DNA of 49,507 nt, taken from the NCBI GenBank assembly GCA_003153015.1, contig PMBS01000169.1, positions 1-49,507 of the forward strand, given 5' to 3'. Of this stretch, positions 25,138 through 35,355 are shown in pieces (within the stretch, counting starts at the first letter, position 1; every line of letters starts with the position of its first letter). The notes under the pieces were generated by a model. The model was given only the letters and a program-made list of their open reading frames with translations, was not told the origin of the DNA and made no database searches. The stretch comes from Myxococcales bacterium. GTDB taxonomy: Bacteria > Myxococcota_A > Polyangia > Fen-1088. The position numbers and the translations under genes are program-made.

Positions 25138-26303
25138 GCAAGGTTTCTTCCGAAGCTGATCAACGCTTCATGCGCGAGGCGCTCGCCCTGGCCGAGCTTG
25201 GCCGCGGCCAGACCCGCCCCAATCCCGTGGTGGGCGCCCTGCTGGTGCGCGGAGGCCGCGTGTTGGCGCGGGGCTATCACCGCCGCGCTGGTCTGCCCCA
25301 CGCCGAGATCGAGGCGCTGTCGCGCAAGGGCGTCCGCACCCAGGGCGCGACCCTGTATGTCACGCTGGAACCCTGCTGCCACCAGGGTCGCACCGGCCCC
25401 TGCACCGACGCCATCCTGGCTGCCGGCATCCGCCGCGTGGTGGTCGGGTGCTGCGACGAGAATCCCTTGGTCAGTGGTCGCGGCGTTTTGCATCTGCGCC
25501 GGGCGGGCATTCGCGTCGACGTGGGCTGTCTCGACCAGGAATGCCGAAAACAAAACCGCGCCTTCTTTCGCTGGGTCCGGGCTCACCGGCCTTGGGTCAC
25601 ACTCAAAGTCGCGACCACGCTCGACGGATTTATCGGAAGCGGCGAGGCCCATCCGCGCGACCCCAGCGCGCGCTTTGTTTCGGGCAAGGCGGCGCGCGCG
25701 CACGCCCATTTGCTGCGCTCCCAGCACGACGCGGTTCTGGTCGGGGTGGGCACCGTGTTGGTGGACAACCCCCGCCTGACCGTACGCCTGCCCGGGCCTG
25801 CCGGGCTCAGCCCTCTGCGGGTGGTGCTCGACGGGCACTTGCGCACGCCGCCCACGGCCAGGCTCATCCGGCAACTCGGCACGCCCCCGGTGCTCATCAT
25901 TGGCGCGCAGTCGCGCGAGGGCGCAAGCGACGCGAGCGCGCGGCTGGGCCGAGCACGAGCCTTGCGCCGGGCCGGAGCCGAGGTCCTGCTCCTACCGGCT
26001 GACCGCGCCGGCCGCGTCCCCATCCGATCGCTCCTGCGTGCCCTCGCCGAATGCGGGGTGCAGTCGCTTCTCGTCGAGGGCGGCAGTCGAGTCCACGGGG
26101 CCTTCATCTCAGCCGCTCTGGTGGACTCGATTGCCTTCTTTGTCGCGCCGCGCCTTGTGGGTGGCGGTCGCCCCATCGCAGAAGGCCCGGGGCTTGATTG
26201 GCGCACTCCCCTGCGGCTCGGGCCGTTTGAGGTTTGCACCATAGGCGAGGATGTACTTGTTCAGGCCGACGTTCTCGGTCCCAAGTTGCGCCGACGAGCC
26301 TGA
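25134..26303 (+). CDS. ribD: Bifunctional riboflavin deaminase/reductase RibD
   Basis: A 389-residue two-domain enzyme for steps two and three of riboflavin synthesis: deamination of the pyrimidine, then NADPH-dependent reduction of the ribosyl chain. The N-terminal deaminase (about 1-145) has the zinc motifs HAEIEAL (His near 56) and PCCHQGRTGPC. The C-terminal reductase (about 150-380) has PWVTLKVATTLDGFIG, VGVGTVLVDNPRLTVR and LLVEGGSRVHGAF. Both active sites look intact. The start overlaps nrdR as ATGA. The next gene, ribE, is 205 bp away across an inverted repeat. Confidence 0.95.
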   Translation: MSKVSSEADQRFMREALALAELGRGQTRPNPVVGALLVRGGRVLARGYHRRAGLPHAEIEALSRKGVRTQGATLYVTLEPCCHQGRTGPCTDAILAAGIRRVVVGCCDENPLVSGRGVLHLRRAGIRVDVGCLDQECRKQNRAFFRWVRAHRPWVTLKVATTLDGFIGSGEAHPRDPSARFVSGKAARAHAHLLRSQHDAVLVGVGTVLVDNPRLTVRLPGPAGLSPLRVVLDGHLRTPPTARLIRQLGTPPVLIIGAQSREGASDASARLGRARALRRAGAEVLLLPADRAGRVPIRSLLRALAECGVQSLLVEGGSRVHGAFISAALVDSIAFFVAPRLVGGGRPIAEGPGLDWRTPLRLGPFEVCTIGEDVLVQADVLGPKLRRRA

Positions 26304-26325
26304 CCGGGATGCTGGCTAGCTTTTC

Positions 26326-26441
26326 CACCACAGAGGGCAAAGAGAACACAGAGGTCGGATGAGAAGAAGAATTCTGGACCGCGAAAAACCCAACCCTTCC
26401 TTTTCCGGTCCGGCTCTGTGGCCTCTGTGCCCTCTATGGTG
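26326..26441. repeat. Long imperfect inverted repeat between ribD and ribE
   Basis: The left arm (26326-26354) begins CACCACAGAGGGCAAAGAG and ends with CACAGAGG; the right arm (about 26411-26441), read in reverse, begins CACCATAGAGGGCACAGAG and continues with CCACAGAG. About 27-bp arms with four or five mismatches are separated by about 57 bp of A/T-richer DNA. The ACCACAGAG motif resembles intergenic repeats I recall from various environmental genomes (memory, not verified). The arms could form a large cruciform or mRNA stem within the operon. No FMN riboswitch motif is present. Confidence 0.75.
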
Positions 26442-26508
26442 AAATCGCTAACTTCGATCCGCGGTCCATGAGAAGCTGATTCGTCTGCACCGGACACGAG
26501 AGTAAGCA

Positions 26509-27100
26509 TTGTTTACTGGCATCGTCGAAGCCATCGGCAAAGTGGAATCGCTGCGCGCCGGATCGGGCGGGACGCGCCGCCTGGCGATCGCCACTGATCT
26601 CGACGTGGCCTCGCTTCCTCTGGGCGCCAGTATGGCGGTCAACGGTGCCTGTCTGACTATCGTGGCCCGGCGCGCGCGGCGCTTCGAAGCCGACCTTGGG
26701 CCCGAAACTCTGGCATGCACGACCTTGGGATCGCTCAAGGCCAGCGATCGCGTCCACCTGGAACGCCCCTTGCGCCTGGGCGACATGCTGGGAGGCCACC
26801 TGGTCACCGGACATGTCGACGGGACGGGCAAGGTGGAATCGGCGCGCAAGCAGGGCGAAACCCTCGCCCTGCGCCTGGAGGCGCCCGAATCGGTCGCGCC
26901 CTATCTTGTCAGGAAGGGCTCCATCGCGATCGACGGAGTGAGCCTCACCATCAATGAGGTAGACGGCCGCAGCCTGGAGGTCTGGCTGATTCCGCACACC
27001 CTGTCCGTCACTCTGCTGGGCGGGCTTCGCACCGGCGATCGTGTCAACATGGAAGCAGACATGATTGCCAAGCAAGTCGCCCGCTTCGTGGATAAAGCCC

Positions 27101-27111
<11 letters not shown>
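26509..27111 (+). CDS. ribE: Riboflavin synthase alpha chain
   Basis: A 200-residue enzyme that dismutates two 6,7-dimethyl-8-ribityllumazines to riboflavin. Two tandem lumazine-binding barrels are visible: residues 1-97 starting with the nearly invariant MFTGIVEAIG, and 98-195 starting after GHLVTGHVDGTG, with the second-barrel signature KGSIAIDGVSLTINEV. The start codon is TTG at 26509; it is fixed by the family's invariant MFTGIVE start, since no ATG lies nearby. It follows the inverted repeat and overlaps the 5' end of ribBA. Confidence 0.95.
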
Positions 27112-28293
<1,182 letters not shown>

Positions 28294-28294
<1 letters not shown>

Positions 28295-28803
28295 TGCCGC
28301 AAATCCATCAAGGTAACTGGACCGCCCAAGGCAAGCGCTTTGCCATCATCGTCTCGCGTTGGAATGAATTCGTGGCCGACAAGCTGATCGAGGGTGCCGT
28401 CGGTGCCCTGGGCAGGACAGGTGCACGCGACGAGGATATCGAGATCTACCGTTGTCCGGGAGCCTTTGAGCTGCCTGGGCTGGCCCGGCGCGTGGCCGAT
28501 TCGGGGAGGTTCGACGCCATCGTATGTTTGGGGGTGGTGATCCGCGGCGCGACCCCGCACTTCGATGTGGTGGTCAACCAGACCACGCGCGGTATCGCCC
28601 AGATCTCGGCCGAGGCCAAGCTCGCGGTGGGCTTCGGCGTGCTCACCTGCGACACCATCGAGCAGGCCATCGAGCGCGCGGGAAGCAAGGGCGGCAACCG
28701 CGGCGCGGATGCAGCCATGGCCGCCATCGAGATGGCCAACTTGTATGACAAGCTGGCCGGCCGGGCCGAGCCGGCTTCGGTCCAGGCCCGGCGTCGCAAA
28801 TGA
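28294..28803 (+). CDS. ribH: 6,7-dimethyl-8-ribityllumazine synthase
   Basis: A 169-residue lumazine synthase that condenses the RibD-branch pyrimidine with the RibB-branch butanone; it usually forms a 60-subunit capsid or decamer. Motifs: FAIIVSRWNEF (substrate-binding strand), CPGAFELP, CLGVVIRGATPHFDVV with the catalytic His, and GVLTCDTIEQAIERAGSKGGNRGADAA. The basic C-terminal tail (QARRRK) is a little long. The start shares one base with the ribBA stop (TAATG), which indicates coupling. Confidence 0.95.
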
Positions 28804-28819
28804 CTTGGATATTGCCAAG

Positions 28820-29266
28820 ATGAGCCCGCGGCGCAGAGCCCGCGCGGTCGCCCTCCAGGTTCTTTACGCCATGGATAGCGTCGACAATGTTGATCCAGGC
28901 GTGGCCCTGGCGACCCACCTGCGCGAATTCGGCGCCGGTCAAGATGAAGGCGAGATAGAAAAGCAAGCCTTTGATGAGAACCTGACCTCCACCCTGGTCC
29001 GTGGTGTGTGCGCGCACCGGGCGGAGTTGGATGAGATTCTGGCCCGGTTGTCCCAGAACTGGCGCGTGGAGCGTTTGGCGCGAGTGGACCGCAACGTCCT
29101 GCGCCTCGCTCTTTTCGAACTTGCCCACTGCCAGGCCGATGTTCCTGCGCGTGTCGCCATCAACGAAGCGGTAGAGCTGGCCAAGCGCTTTGGCTCCGAG
29201 GAGGCGCCCGCGTTTGTCAATGGGCTGCTCGACTCCGCCTTGGATCTGCTTGGCATCACACCCTGA
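28820..29266 (+). CDS. nusB: Transcription antitermination factor NusB
   Basis: A 148-residue all-helical protein that with NusE (S10) binds boxA RNA in rRNA antitermination. MSPRRRARAVALQVLYAMD is the typical RNA-binding N-terminus; the C-terminal signature VARVDRNVLRLALFEL and VAINEAVELAKRFGSEEAPAFVNGLLD is well conserved. It lies 16 bp after ribH in the usual rib-nusB order. An upstream open frame to 28565 overlaps ribH and is a shadow. Confidence 0.94.
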   Translation: MSPRRRARAVALQVLYAMDSVDNVDPGVALATHLREFGAGQDEGEIEKQAFDENLTSTLVRGVCAHRAELDEILARLSQNWRVERLARVDRNVLRLALFELAHCQADVPARVAINEAVELAKRFGSEEAPAFVNGLLDSALDLLGITP

Positions 29267-29267
29267 G

Positions 29268-29813
29268 ATGCTGGCCGCCAGCCAAATTGCCTTTCTCCCA
29301 GTCGACCTCGGCCGCTGGGATCACTGCCCAGGCGGGGACGCACTCGTCGTGCCGCTGTGGGCCGATGTACGCCCCCTGCGCGGGGCGGCTGGTCTCCTCG
29401 ACTGGCGACTCAATGGTCGCTTGTCGCAGCTCTTGCGCGAAGGCCGCCTGGAAGGCGCGGCCGGTGAAAAACTGCTTTTCTTCACCACCCGTGTGCCTTG
29501 GCGCCGTATCCTGACCGTCGGCGTAGGCCCGACTACCAGCTTCTCCGAGGACGCTTTCCGGGCCAGTCTGGGGGCAGTCCTTGATGCCTCCCGCGGGCTG
29601 GGCATCCAGTCGGTGGGCTTGGCGCCGCCCGGACGCGACATGGACCGCATCACGCCAGAGCGGGCCTTGCGCGTGCTCATCTCGGTTGCCGAGCAGCGCG
29701 AAGAGCAATTCCCGGGCACGGCATTGAGCGCGCTGACCATCATCGACGTGCCGTCCGCGATCAAGGCCATGGTCGAAACCGTGCGCGCTATCGAACGCTC
29801 ACTGGCTCGCTGA
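29268..29813 (+). CDS. Stand-alone M17 leucyl-aminopeptidase N-terminal domain
   Basis: A 181-residue protein resembling only the N-terminal macro-like domain of M17 leucyl aminopeptidases: ALVVPLWADVRPLRGAAGLLDWRLNGRLSQLL, then EKLLFFTTRVPWRRILTVGVG. The catalytic zinc domain (NTDAEGR and KSDMAG-type motifs) is absent, so it should not be a peptidase. It starts one base after the nusB stop and ends three bases before the convergent degP stop. I recall similar stand-alone domains in myxobacteria but cannot confirm it. A regulatory or ligand-binding role is inference. Confidence 0.7.
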   Translation: MLAASQIAFLPVDLGRWDHCPGGDALVVPLWADVRPLRGAAGLLDWRLNGRLSQLLREGRLEGAAGEKLLFFTTRVPWRRILTVGVGPTTSFSEDAFRASLGAVLDASRGLGIQSVGLAPPGRDMDRITPERALRVLISVAEQREEQFPGTALSALTIIDVPSAIKAMVETVRAIERSLAR

Positions 29814-29816
29814 GCT

Positions 29817-31355
29817 TCACTGCGGCGGGATGGTGACGAAGCGGAAGGTGTCCCCGCGCCGGACCCGCAAGAGGTGCCCCGCCTTGCCGCTCCCGCGCAA
29901 GGCGTTCACCGCCTCTTCGGCGCTGGTGACCGGCTTGCGATCGATCTCCACGATGACGTCCTCGGCCCGCAGACCTGCCTTGGCAGCCCGGCCGCCTGGA
30001 TCTACCCCGCTGACCACGGCACCCTTGGCCGCAGGATCCATGCCCAGCATGCGCGCCATGTCGGGCGTCAGGGTCTGCAACTGCACGCCAACCTTGTCCT
30101 TCTCGATTTGGGCATCGGGCGCCTCGCCGGGCCGCGCCGGCAACTCGCCCAGGGTGACCTGCACCGTGCTGGGACGGCCATCACGCAAAAGCGCGAGCTT
30201 GACCTTGTCGCCCACCTTTTGCCCTGATACATAGTCCACCACGTCGGCCGCGCCTTGTATCTTCTGCTTGTCGACTTGGGTGACGATATCGCCGACATGC
30301 ACACCGGCCTGGCTGGCCGGGCTGTTCGGCAACACCTGGCTGACCCAGGCAGCGCGCGCGGGCTCGGACTTTGCCGTCTGACCCTTTTGCTCGGGCTCGC
30401 CCTCCGCGCTCAGCTTGATGCCATCCTTGACGTCACCGATGGCCACGCCCAGCCAGGCGTGGCGTACCCGGCCGTCGCGAATGATCATTTGGGCCACCCG
30501 GTGGGCCTGGCTGATGGGGATGGCAAAGCCATAGGCGCCACCTGGTCCCACGTTGATCAGGGTGTTGATGCCGATCACCTCACCCTGCAGATTCACCAAG
30601 GGGCCGCCCGAGTTGCCTGGGTTGATCTTGGCGTCGGTCTGAATGTACTCGCGCATGCGCTCGCCTGACATGTGCACGTTGCGCGTCACCTTGCCCTTGC
30701 CGCTGATGATCCCAGCGGTGACGCTTTGATCGAGGCCCAGCGGGCTGCCGATGGCCAGCACCCACTCACCCACCTCGATGGCGCTGGAATCGCCCAGGCG
30801 GGCAGCGACCAGCCCTGACGGCGGATTTTCCAGGCGGATCACGGCCACATCGGTCTTGGGATCGGCACCCACGATCTTGGCGGGGAACTCGCGTCCGTCG
30901 GCAAAGGTCACCGTGACCTTGCTGGCCTTTTCCGCCACGTGGCTGTTGGTGATGATGTTACCCGCGCCGTCGATAACCACGCCTGAACCGGTGCCATGCC
31001 CGGGACCGGGCATGGGCAGGCCTTCAAAGCCGTCGCCGAACTGGAAGAAGTGCTCGAAAAAGCGCTCCATGTCGGGCGGCAAGTCGTCGCGCTGGAAGTT
31101 GCGGCGGGCTGGCTTGGCTCGCTCGATCTCCACATCGATGCGCACCACGCTGGGTCGCAAGGCCCGGGCCGTGGCCGCAAAGGCTTGCGACAACGAGCGC
31201 GCCTCCTGGGGCACCTGGGTCTTGGGGGTTATGGCCGCAGGCGACGCGGCCGACTCCGCGGCGGCGTGCGGCGCAAAACGCGCGCCTAGCCCCAACCCCG
31301 CGGCCAAGGCCGCGGTCGCCAACGTCACCGAAAAAACCAAGGTCCTGCTTCGCAT
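29817..31355 (-). CDS. DegP/HtrA-type periplasmic serine protease
   Basis: A 512-residue exported protease-chaperone for misfolded envelope proteins. It has a signal/anchor segment 1-33, a trypsin-like domain about 55-300 with catalytic His139 (TNSHVA), Asp169 (KTDVAV) and Ser249 (NPGNSGGP), then two PDZ domains (about 305-405: [13 protein letters not shown] and [18 protein letters not shown]; about 420-510: [19 protein letters not shown]). All catalytic residues are intact. The ATG has GAGG six bases upstream. Two PDZ domains point to the DegP/DegQ rather than the DegS class. Confidence 0.93.
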   Translation of the reverse strand: MRSRTLVFSVTLATAALAAGLGLGARFAPHAAAESAASPAAITPKTQVPQEARSLSQAFAATARALRPSVVRIDVEIERAKPARRNFQRDDLPPDMERFFEHFFQFGDGFEGLPMPGPGHGTGSGVVIDGAGNIITNSHVAEKASKVTVTFADGREFPAKIVGADPKTDVAVIRLENPPSGLVAARLGDSSAIEVGEWVLAIGSPLGLDQSVTAGIISGKGKVTRNVHMSGERMREYIQTDAKINPGNSGGPLVNLQGEVIGINTLINVGPGGAYGFAIPISQAHRVAQMIIRDGRVRHAWLGVAIGDVKDGIKLSAEGEPEQKGQTAKSEPARAAWVSQVLPNSPASQAGVHVGDIVTQVDKQKIQGAADVVDYVSGQKVGDKVKLALLRDGRPSTVQVTLGELPARPGEAPDAQIEKDKVGVQLQTLTPDMARMLGMDPAAKGAVVSGVDPGGRAAKAGLRAEDVIVEIDRKPVTSAEEAVNALRGSGKAGHLLRVRRGDTFRFVTIPPQ

Positions 31356-31457
31356 GGTCTGCCTCTTCAGTTTCTTGCTTGTTTGTCAGGGCAGCCCGCG
31401 CTGCTGCGGACCATCCTACGCGAACAACCGCTGGCGGGAGGGGTTTCTTCCCGTCTA

Positions 31458-31527
31458 GATGGGAACCCTGGGAGGGTTCCCATGCCCTCCCGCGCTCTGG
31501 CTACGGCGGGCTAAGCCCGCCTTCGCC
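31458..31527 (-). repeat. Dispersed double-hairpin repeat, copy B
   Basis: An inverse-orientation copy of the element at 149-217: GGCGGGC-TTA-GCCCGCC plus GGGAACCCT-CC-CAGGGTTCCC, with a CGCGGGAGGG spacer. It lies between divergent degP and the yjbQ-like gene, outside any supported coding region. Loop changes with preserved stems fit a structured RNA or protein-bound DNA element. Confidence 0.75.
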
Positions 31528-31585
31528 TACGCGATCTGCAGTCTTTACAAACAGGCTGCTCCTGCGGCAGAAGGCTGGCCAGGCC

Positions 31586-32026
31586 TTGTACTGGCATCAA
31601 ACAACCATCCAGCTTGCAGCCCGACCCCGGGGCTTCCACCTGGTCACGCACGAGATCGTGTCCCAGGTCCCCGGGCTGGCCGCGTTGCGGGTTGGCCTGC
31701 TCCACCTGCTTCTGCAGCACACCTCGGCCTCGCTCTTCCTCAACGAAAACGCGGATCCTGACGTGCGGGCGGATTTCTCCCATTGGACCGATCACGCCAT
31801 CCCAGATGGAGCTCGCTACTTCATCCATTCCCAAGAGGGCGCCGACGACATGCCAGCCCACGTAAAATCCGGTCTGCTTGGGGTCACGCTGACCTTGCCC
31901 GTCTCCGATGGACACCTGCAACTCGGCACCTGGCAGGGCATCTACCTGGGTGAGCACCGGTCAGACGGCGAAAGCCGATGCGTCCGTGCGACGCTGTGGG
32001 GCGAACTCAAGCCGGAGCAAAAGTGA
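31586..32026 (+). CDS. YjbQ/UPF0047 family protein
   Basis: A 146-residue beta-rich protein of the YjbQ (UPF0047) family, reported to have weak thiamine-phosphate synthase activity; its physiological role is unsettled. The conserved sites are present: WHQTTIQL at the start, [37 protein letters not shown] and [13 protein letters not shown], with the putative metal-binding His residues. The frame extends to 31379, but homology begins at YWHQTT, so TTG 31586 is the best start and the rest overlaps the hairpin repeat. purM follows 60 bp later. Confidence 0.88.
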   Translation: MYWHQTTIQLAARPRGFHLVTHEIVSQVPGLAALRVGLLHLLLQHTSASLFLNENADPDVRADFSHWTDHAIPDGARYFIHSQEGADDMPAHVKSGLLGVTLTLPVSDGHLQLGTWQGIYLGEHRSDGESRCVRATLWGELKPEQK

Positions 32027-32086
32027 CACTACCGCCGACCATTTCACCGGCGAATATCTGCGCTGGCCGCGGCGAGGAGGTTGACC

Positions 32087-33163
32087 ATGGCTGATGCACC
32101 GGACAGCAAGAAGGCGAAGACCGGACTGACCTACCGCGACGCCGGCGTCGACATTGACGCCGGTGACACGCTGGTTGAACGTATCAAGGCGCACGTGAAG
32201 CGCACCATGCGGCCCGAGGTGTTGACCGATCTGGGCGGCTTCGCCGGCCTATGCGCGCTGCCCAAGAACTACAAGAACCCGCTCCTGGTCGCCTGCACGG
32301 ACGGCGTGGGCACCAAGCTGAAGCTGGCCTTTCTCACGGGCAAACACGACACGGTCGGCATCGATCTGGTGGCCATGAATGTGAACGATCTGGTGGTGTG
32401 CGGGGCCGAGCCGCTGCTCTTCCTCGACTACTTTGCGGCCGGCCACTTGGAAGTGGGCGTGGCTGAGCAGGTCATTTCCGGGATCGCCGATGGCTGCAAA
32501 CAGGCGGGCTGCGCCCTCATCGGCGGTGAAACTGCGGAACTGCCCGGTTTCTACCAGCCGGGCGAGTACGACCTGGCCGGCTTCTGCGTGGGCGTGGTGG
32601 ACAAGGCCTCCCTCATCGACGGCAAGACCATCGTGGCCGGCGACGTGCTGCTGGGCCTGGCCTCCTCCGGCTTCCACTCCAACGGCTACTCGCTCGTGCG
32701 TCGGGTGCTTCTCGATCACGCTCGGCTCGATCTTGCGGCCAAGCCGGATGGCCTTGACGAGTCGCTGGGCCAGGCCCTGCTGCGGCCGACCCGCATCTAC
32801 GTGCGCGCCCTGCGCATGCTGACTGCGGCCGGCTTGATGAAGGGCGCGGCCCATATCACCGGCGGAGGCCTGGTCGACAATCCGCCGCGTATGCTGCCCC
32901 CAGGCGCGCTGCTGGCGCTGCAGATCAATCTGGGTGCCTGGACGCCGCCGCCCGTGTTCGGACTGCTGCAAAGGCTGGGCGGGGTGGCTCCCGAGGAGAT
33001 GCGGCGCACCTTCAACCTGGGCATCGGCATGGTGGTGGCGGTGCCGGCAGGCGCGGCCGACGCGGCCCAGTCGATCCTGGAAGCCGAGGGCGAGAAGGCC
33101 ACCGTCATTGGCCAGGTCGTGGTGGCAGACCGGCCCGACGCGCCGGTGGAGTTCATCCCATGA
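32087..33163 (+). CDS. purM: Phosphoribosylformylglycinamidine cyclo-ligase (AIR synthase)
   Basis: A 358-residue ATP-dependent enzyme that forms aminoimidazole ribotide in purine synthesis. Motifs: [82 protein letters not shown] and [15 protein letters not shown]. The ATG at 32087 has GAGGAGG six bases upstream. The stop overlaps purN (ATGA), so the two are translationally coupled. Confidence 0.95.
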   Translation: MADAPDSKKAKTGLTYRDAGVDIDAGDTLVERIKAHVKRTMRPEVLTDLGGFAGLCALPKNYKNPLLVACTDGVGTKLKLAFLTGKHDTVGIDLVAMNVNDLVVCGAEPLLFLDYFAAGHLEVGVAEQVISGIADGCKQAGCALIGGETAELPGFYQPGEYDLAGFCVGVVDKASLIDGKTIVAGDVLLGLASSGFHSNGYSLVRRVLLDHARLDLAAKPDGLDESLGQALLRPTRIYVRALRMLTAAGLMKGAAHITGGGLVDNPPRMLPPGALLALQINLGAWTPPPVFGLLQRLGGVAPEEMRRTFNLGIGMVVAVPAGAADAAQSILEAEGEKATVIGQVVVADRPDAPVEFIP

Positions 33164-33804
33164 AGGTCGGCGTCCTCGCCTCGGGGAGTGGCACCAATCT
33201 GCAGGCCCTCATCGACGCCGCCTCACGCAGCGAGCTGGGCCCCGCGCATGTCGTGGTCGTGGGGGCTAACGTGCCTGGTTGTGGCGCCCTGGAGCGCGCT
33301 GCCCAGGCCGGCATCCCGACCTTCGTGCGCTCGCACAGGGACTTCGCCACGCGCGAGGATTTCGATCACGCGCTGCTGGACGAGCTGCGCCGGCATGGCG
33401 TGGGTCTGGTGGCCTTGGCCGGGTTCATGCGCATCCTGACCCCGGCCTTTCTCGACGCCTTTCCCCACCGCGTGGTCAACATTCACCCGGCGCTTCTTCC
33501 CTCCTTTCCCGGGGTGCACGCACAGAAGCAGGCCTTCGACTACGGCGTGCGTGTCTCGGGCTGCACGGTCCACTTCGTCGACGCTGGCACCGACACCGGC
33601 CCCATCATCGCCCAGGCCGTGGTTCCGGTGCTCGATGACGACGATGAAGAGATGCTCCGCGTGCGCATCTTGGCGGAGGAGCACCGACTCTATCCTGCCG
33701 TGATTCGCGCCATCGCCGAGGGCCGCGTGAGCGTGGACGGGCGGCGCGTGCACCTGCGCGGCGCCCCGGTCGACCTGGCCGACGCGCGGCTGCGCAGTCT
33801 GTAG
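33160..33804 (+). CDS. purN: Phosphoribosylglycinamide formyltransferase
   Basis: A 214-residue transferase of formyl from 10-formyl-THF to GAR. It has [15 protein letters not shown] for phosphate binding, the catalytic region [10 protein letters not shown] and [19 protein letters not shown] with the essential Asn and His, then [18 protein letters not shown] with the catalytic Asp. Full length for the family. The stop is six bases from the convergent stop of the first lipoprotein gene, so no terminator is visible. Confidence 0.95.
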   Translation: MKVGVLASGSGTNLQALIDAASRSELGPAHVVVVGANVPGCGALERAAQAGIPTFVRSHRDFATREDFDHALLDELRRHGVGLVALAGFMRILTPAFLDAFPHRVVNIHPALLPSFPGVHAQKQAFDYGVRVSGCTVHFVDAGTDTGPIIAQAVVPVLDDDDEEMLRVRILAEEHRLYPAVIRAIAEGRVSVDGRRVHLRGAPVDLADARLRSL

Positions 33805-33810
33805 GCAGCA

Positions 33811-35235
33811 CTAGGACCCAGCCGGGTACACGATTTGAATGCCGTTGACCGGCGCGCGCACCGCCCCGGATGTCGATGATGCCGGCGTCGCGGTCAAGGT
33901 GAAGCTGGTTCCAGTCACGTTCTTGAACACGACGTAGTTGCCCGCGCCTGCTTCGGGCGCCAGCGTGTATCCCGAGAAGGAGGTGACCGGCGGCGGTTCC
34001 GCCTGTACCACGGTATGTGTCGTCGAGCCGATCACGTATCGGGCGGTGCGCGAGTCTGCCCAAGTCATTTCCCCGAAGCAATAGACATACACGTCGTATC
34101 CACTGCTCATCGGGCTGGCCAAGCCAGTCACATTGATCGTCGCTGGCGAGGCAGTCGCCCTGGGATCGAGATAGCCATTCATCATGCGCACATCGCCTGG
34201 GGCATCGGTGAAGTGAAGGCTCCAGGTGGCTGATGTCTCCCCGCCCGCGATAGGCGAGTTCCAGGTCACGGACGCGGAACTCGTGGTGCTATCTGCCAAC
34301 ACCAGCGATGTAAGCGTGCCTGTGCGGTTTGCAGCGCTGTTCCAGTGGGTGGCCGGCTTGTACCCTGCGGATTCAGTGGCGGCCATCGCGACTGTTCCGG
34401 TTGATCCAGAATCGACGGTCGAGCCTCCCCCCACGAAGTCGATACTGATGATCATTGGCGCGGGCGCACCGTCCGTCACCGTTTCGCCTCTTTCGTTGCC
34501 GTCCGCTCCGCCTGTCCCGGCGACATCAAGGCTCCCAGTTTCGGCGACATCGGGGCCGCCGGTTTCGGCACGATCAGGACCCCCGGTCTCGGCGACATCG
34601 AAGTGCCCGATTCCGAGGTCCAACGGCAGACTGGTATCGGCGGAGAACGGAACGTCAATCCCGCCATCCCCAGACGACGTCGCGTCAGCTTTGGTCCCTG
34701 CGTCCACCGCGACAGTTCCCCCTGCGCCGCCCGTTGCTGTCCCGCCCGCTCCGCCCGTCGTCGCGCCACCCGCGGTCGCGCCGCCCGTTCCGGTTCCGCC
34801 GGCGCCGCCCGTGGTCGCGCCACCCGTTCCGCCCGTGCCTTGGTCCGAGGGCAGATTGCTGTCGGCAGAGAAGGGAACGTCCATACCGCCATCCTCAGAC
34901 GAGGTTCCGTCGGCCACGGCCACCGCGTCGAGCGCGACGTTTCCCCCCGCTCCGCCCATCGCGGTCCCGCCGGTTCCGCCCGTCGTCGCCTGTCCGTCAA
35001 TCCCGCCCGTCGCCGCGCCATCTGCCGCGGCACTGCCTCCCGAACCACCGATCGCAGCATCGCGGCCGGCAGATCCGCCGCTGCCCCCGGTTGCCACGTC
35101 AGCGGACGCAGGGCCGTCCTTGGCACGGGCATCCTGGCGCCCCTGCAAGGGTGACGTGAGGTCCACACAGGCGGCAAACAAGAGGGTCGCGGCGATTGCC
35201 GGCGGGACAGGGCCGAAGAAGCGAGACAAGTTCAT
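33811..35235 (-). CDS. Surface lipoprotein with Gly-rich stalk, paralogue 1
   Basis: A 474-residue predicted lipoprotein. The signal peptide has lipobox LLFAAC (Cys23). Then comes a low-complexity stalk (about 45-255) of GGSGG, GGTGG and TGGAGG units with repeated DVAETGGPD segments. The globular C-terminal domain (about 262-474) has WNSAANRTGTL, MMNGYLD, YDVYVYCFGEM, RYVIGSTTHTV, NYVVFKNVTG and the closing RAPVNGIQIVYPAGS. I recall that ending from C-terminal domains of myxobacterial and planctomycete secreted proteins but know no assigned function. The ATG at 35235 is in a good context. The next gene upstream is a close paralogue on the same strand. Confidence 0.75.
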   Translation of the reverse strand: MNLSRFFGPVPPAIAATLLFAACVDLTSPLQGRQDARAKDGPASADVATGGSGGSAGRDAAIGGSGGSAAADGAATGGIDGQATTGGTGGTAMGGAGGNVALDAVAVADGTSSEDGGMDVPFSADSNLPSDQGTGGTGGATTGGAGGTGTGGATAGGATTGGAGGTATGGAGGTVAVDAGTKADATSSGDGGIDVPFSADTSLPLDLGIGHFDVAETGGPDRAETGGPDVAETGSLDVAGTGGADGNERGETVTDGAPAPMIISIDFVGGGSTVDSGSTGTVAMAATESAGYKPATHWNSAANRTGTLTSLVLADSTTSSASVTWNSPIAGGETSATWSLHFTDAPGDVRMMNGYLDPRATASPATINVTGLASPMSSGYDVYVYCFGEMTWADSRTARYVIGSTTHTVVQAEPPPVTSFSGYTLAPEAGAGNYVVFKNVTGTSFTLTATPASSTSGAVRAPVNGIQIVYPAGS

Positions 35236-35263
35236 CTCAGGCCATAGAATGGGCGCGACGCCC

Positions 35264-35284
35264 GGAAACCTTCTATTTGTTCCC
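35264..35284 (-). promoter_or_regulatory. Conserved upstream element of lipoprotein paralogue 1
   Basis: On the minus strand it reads GGGAACAAATAGAAGGTTTCC, about 30 bp before the start, and is nearly identical to the element at 36909-36928 upstream of paralogue 2. GGAAC and GTTTCC form a partial inverted repeat, so it may be an operator. Confidence 0.4.
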
Positions 35285-35355
35285 TAGTCCCGCAACATAG
35301 CGAGGCGAAGCGGGCGGAATCGGGCTATCTTGACGCCGGGCGCCCTGCTGGAAAA

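Noticed and set aside
26304-26508. FMN riboswitch upstream of ribE
   Set aside because: The conserved RFN core segments are not found; the gap is explained by the inverted repeat.
34226-35287. Pro-rich plus-strand frames over the two lipoprotein genes (also 35825-36970)
   Set aside because: The Pro/Ala runs are simply the complement of Gly-rich codons in the lipoprotein stalks.
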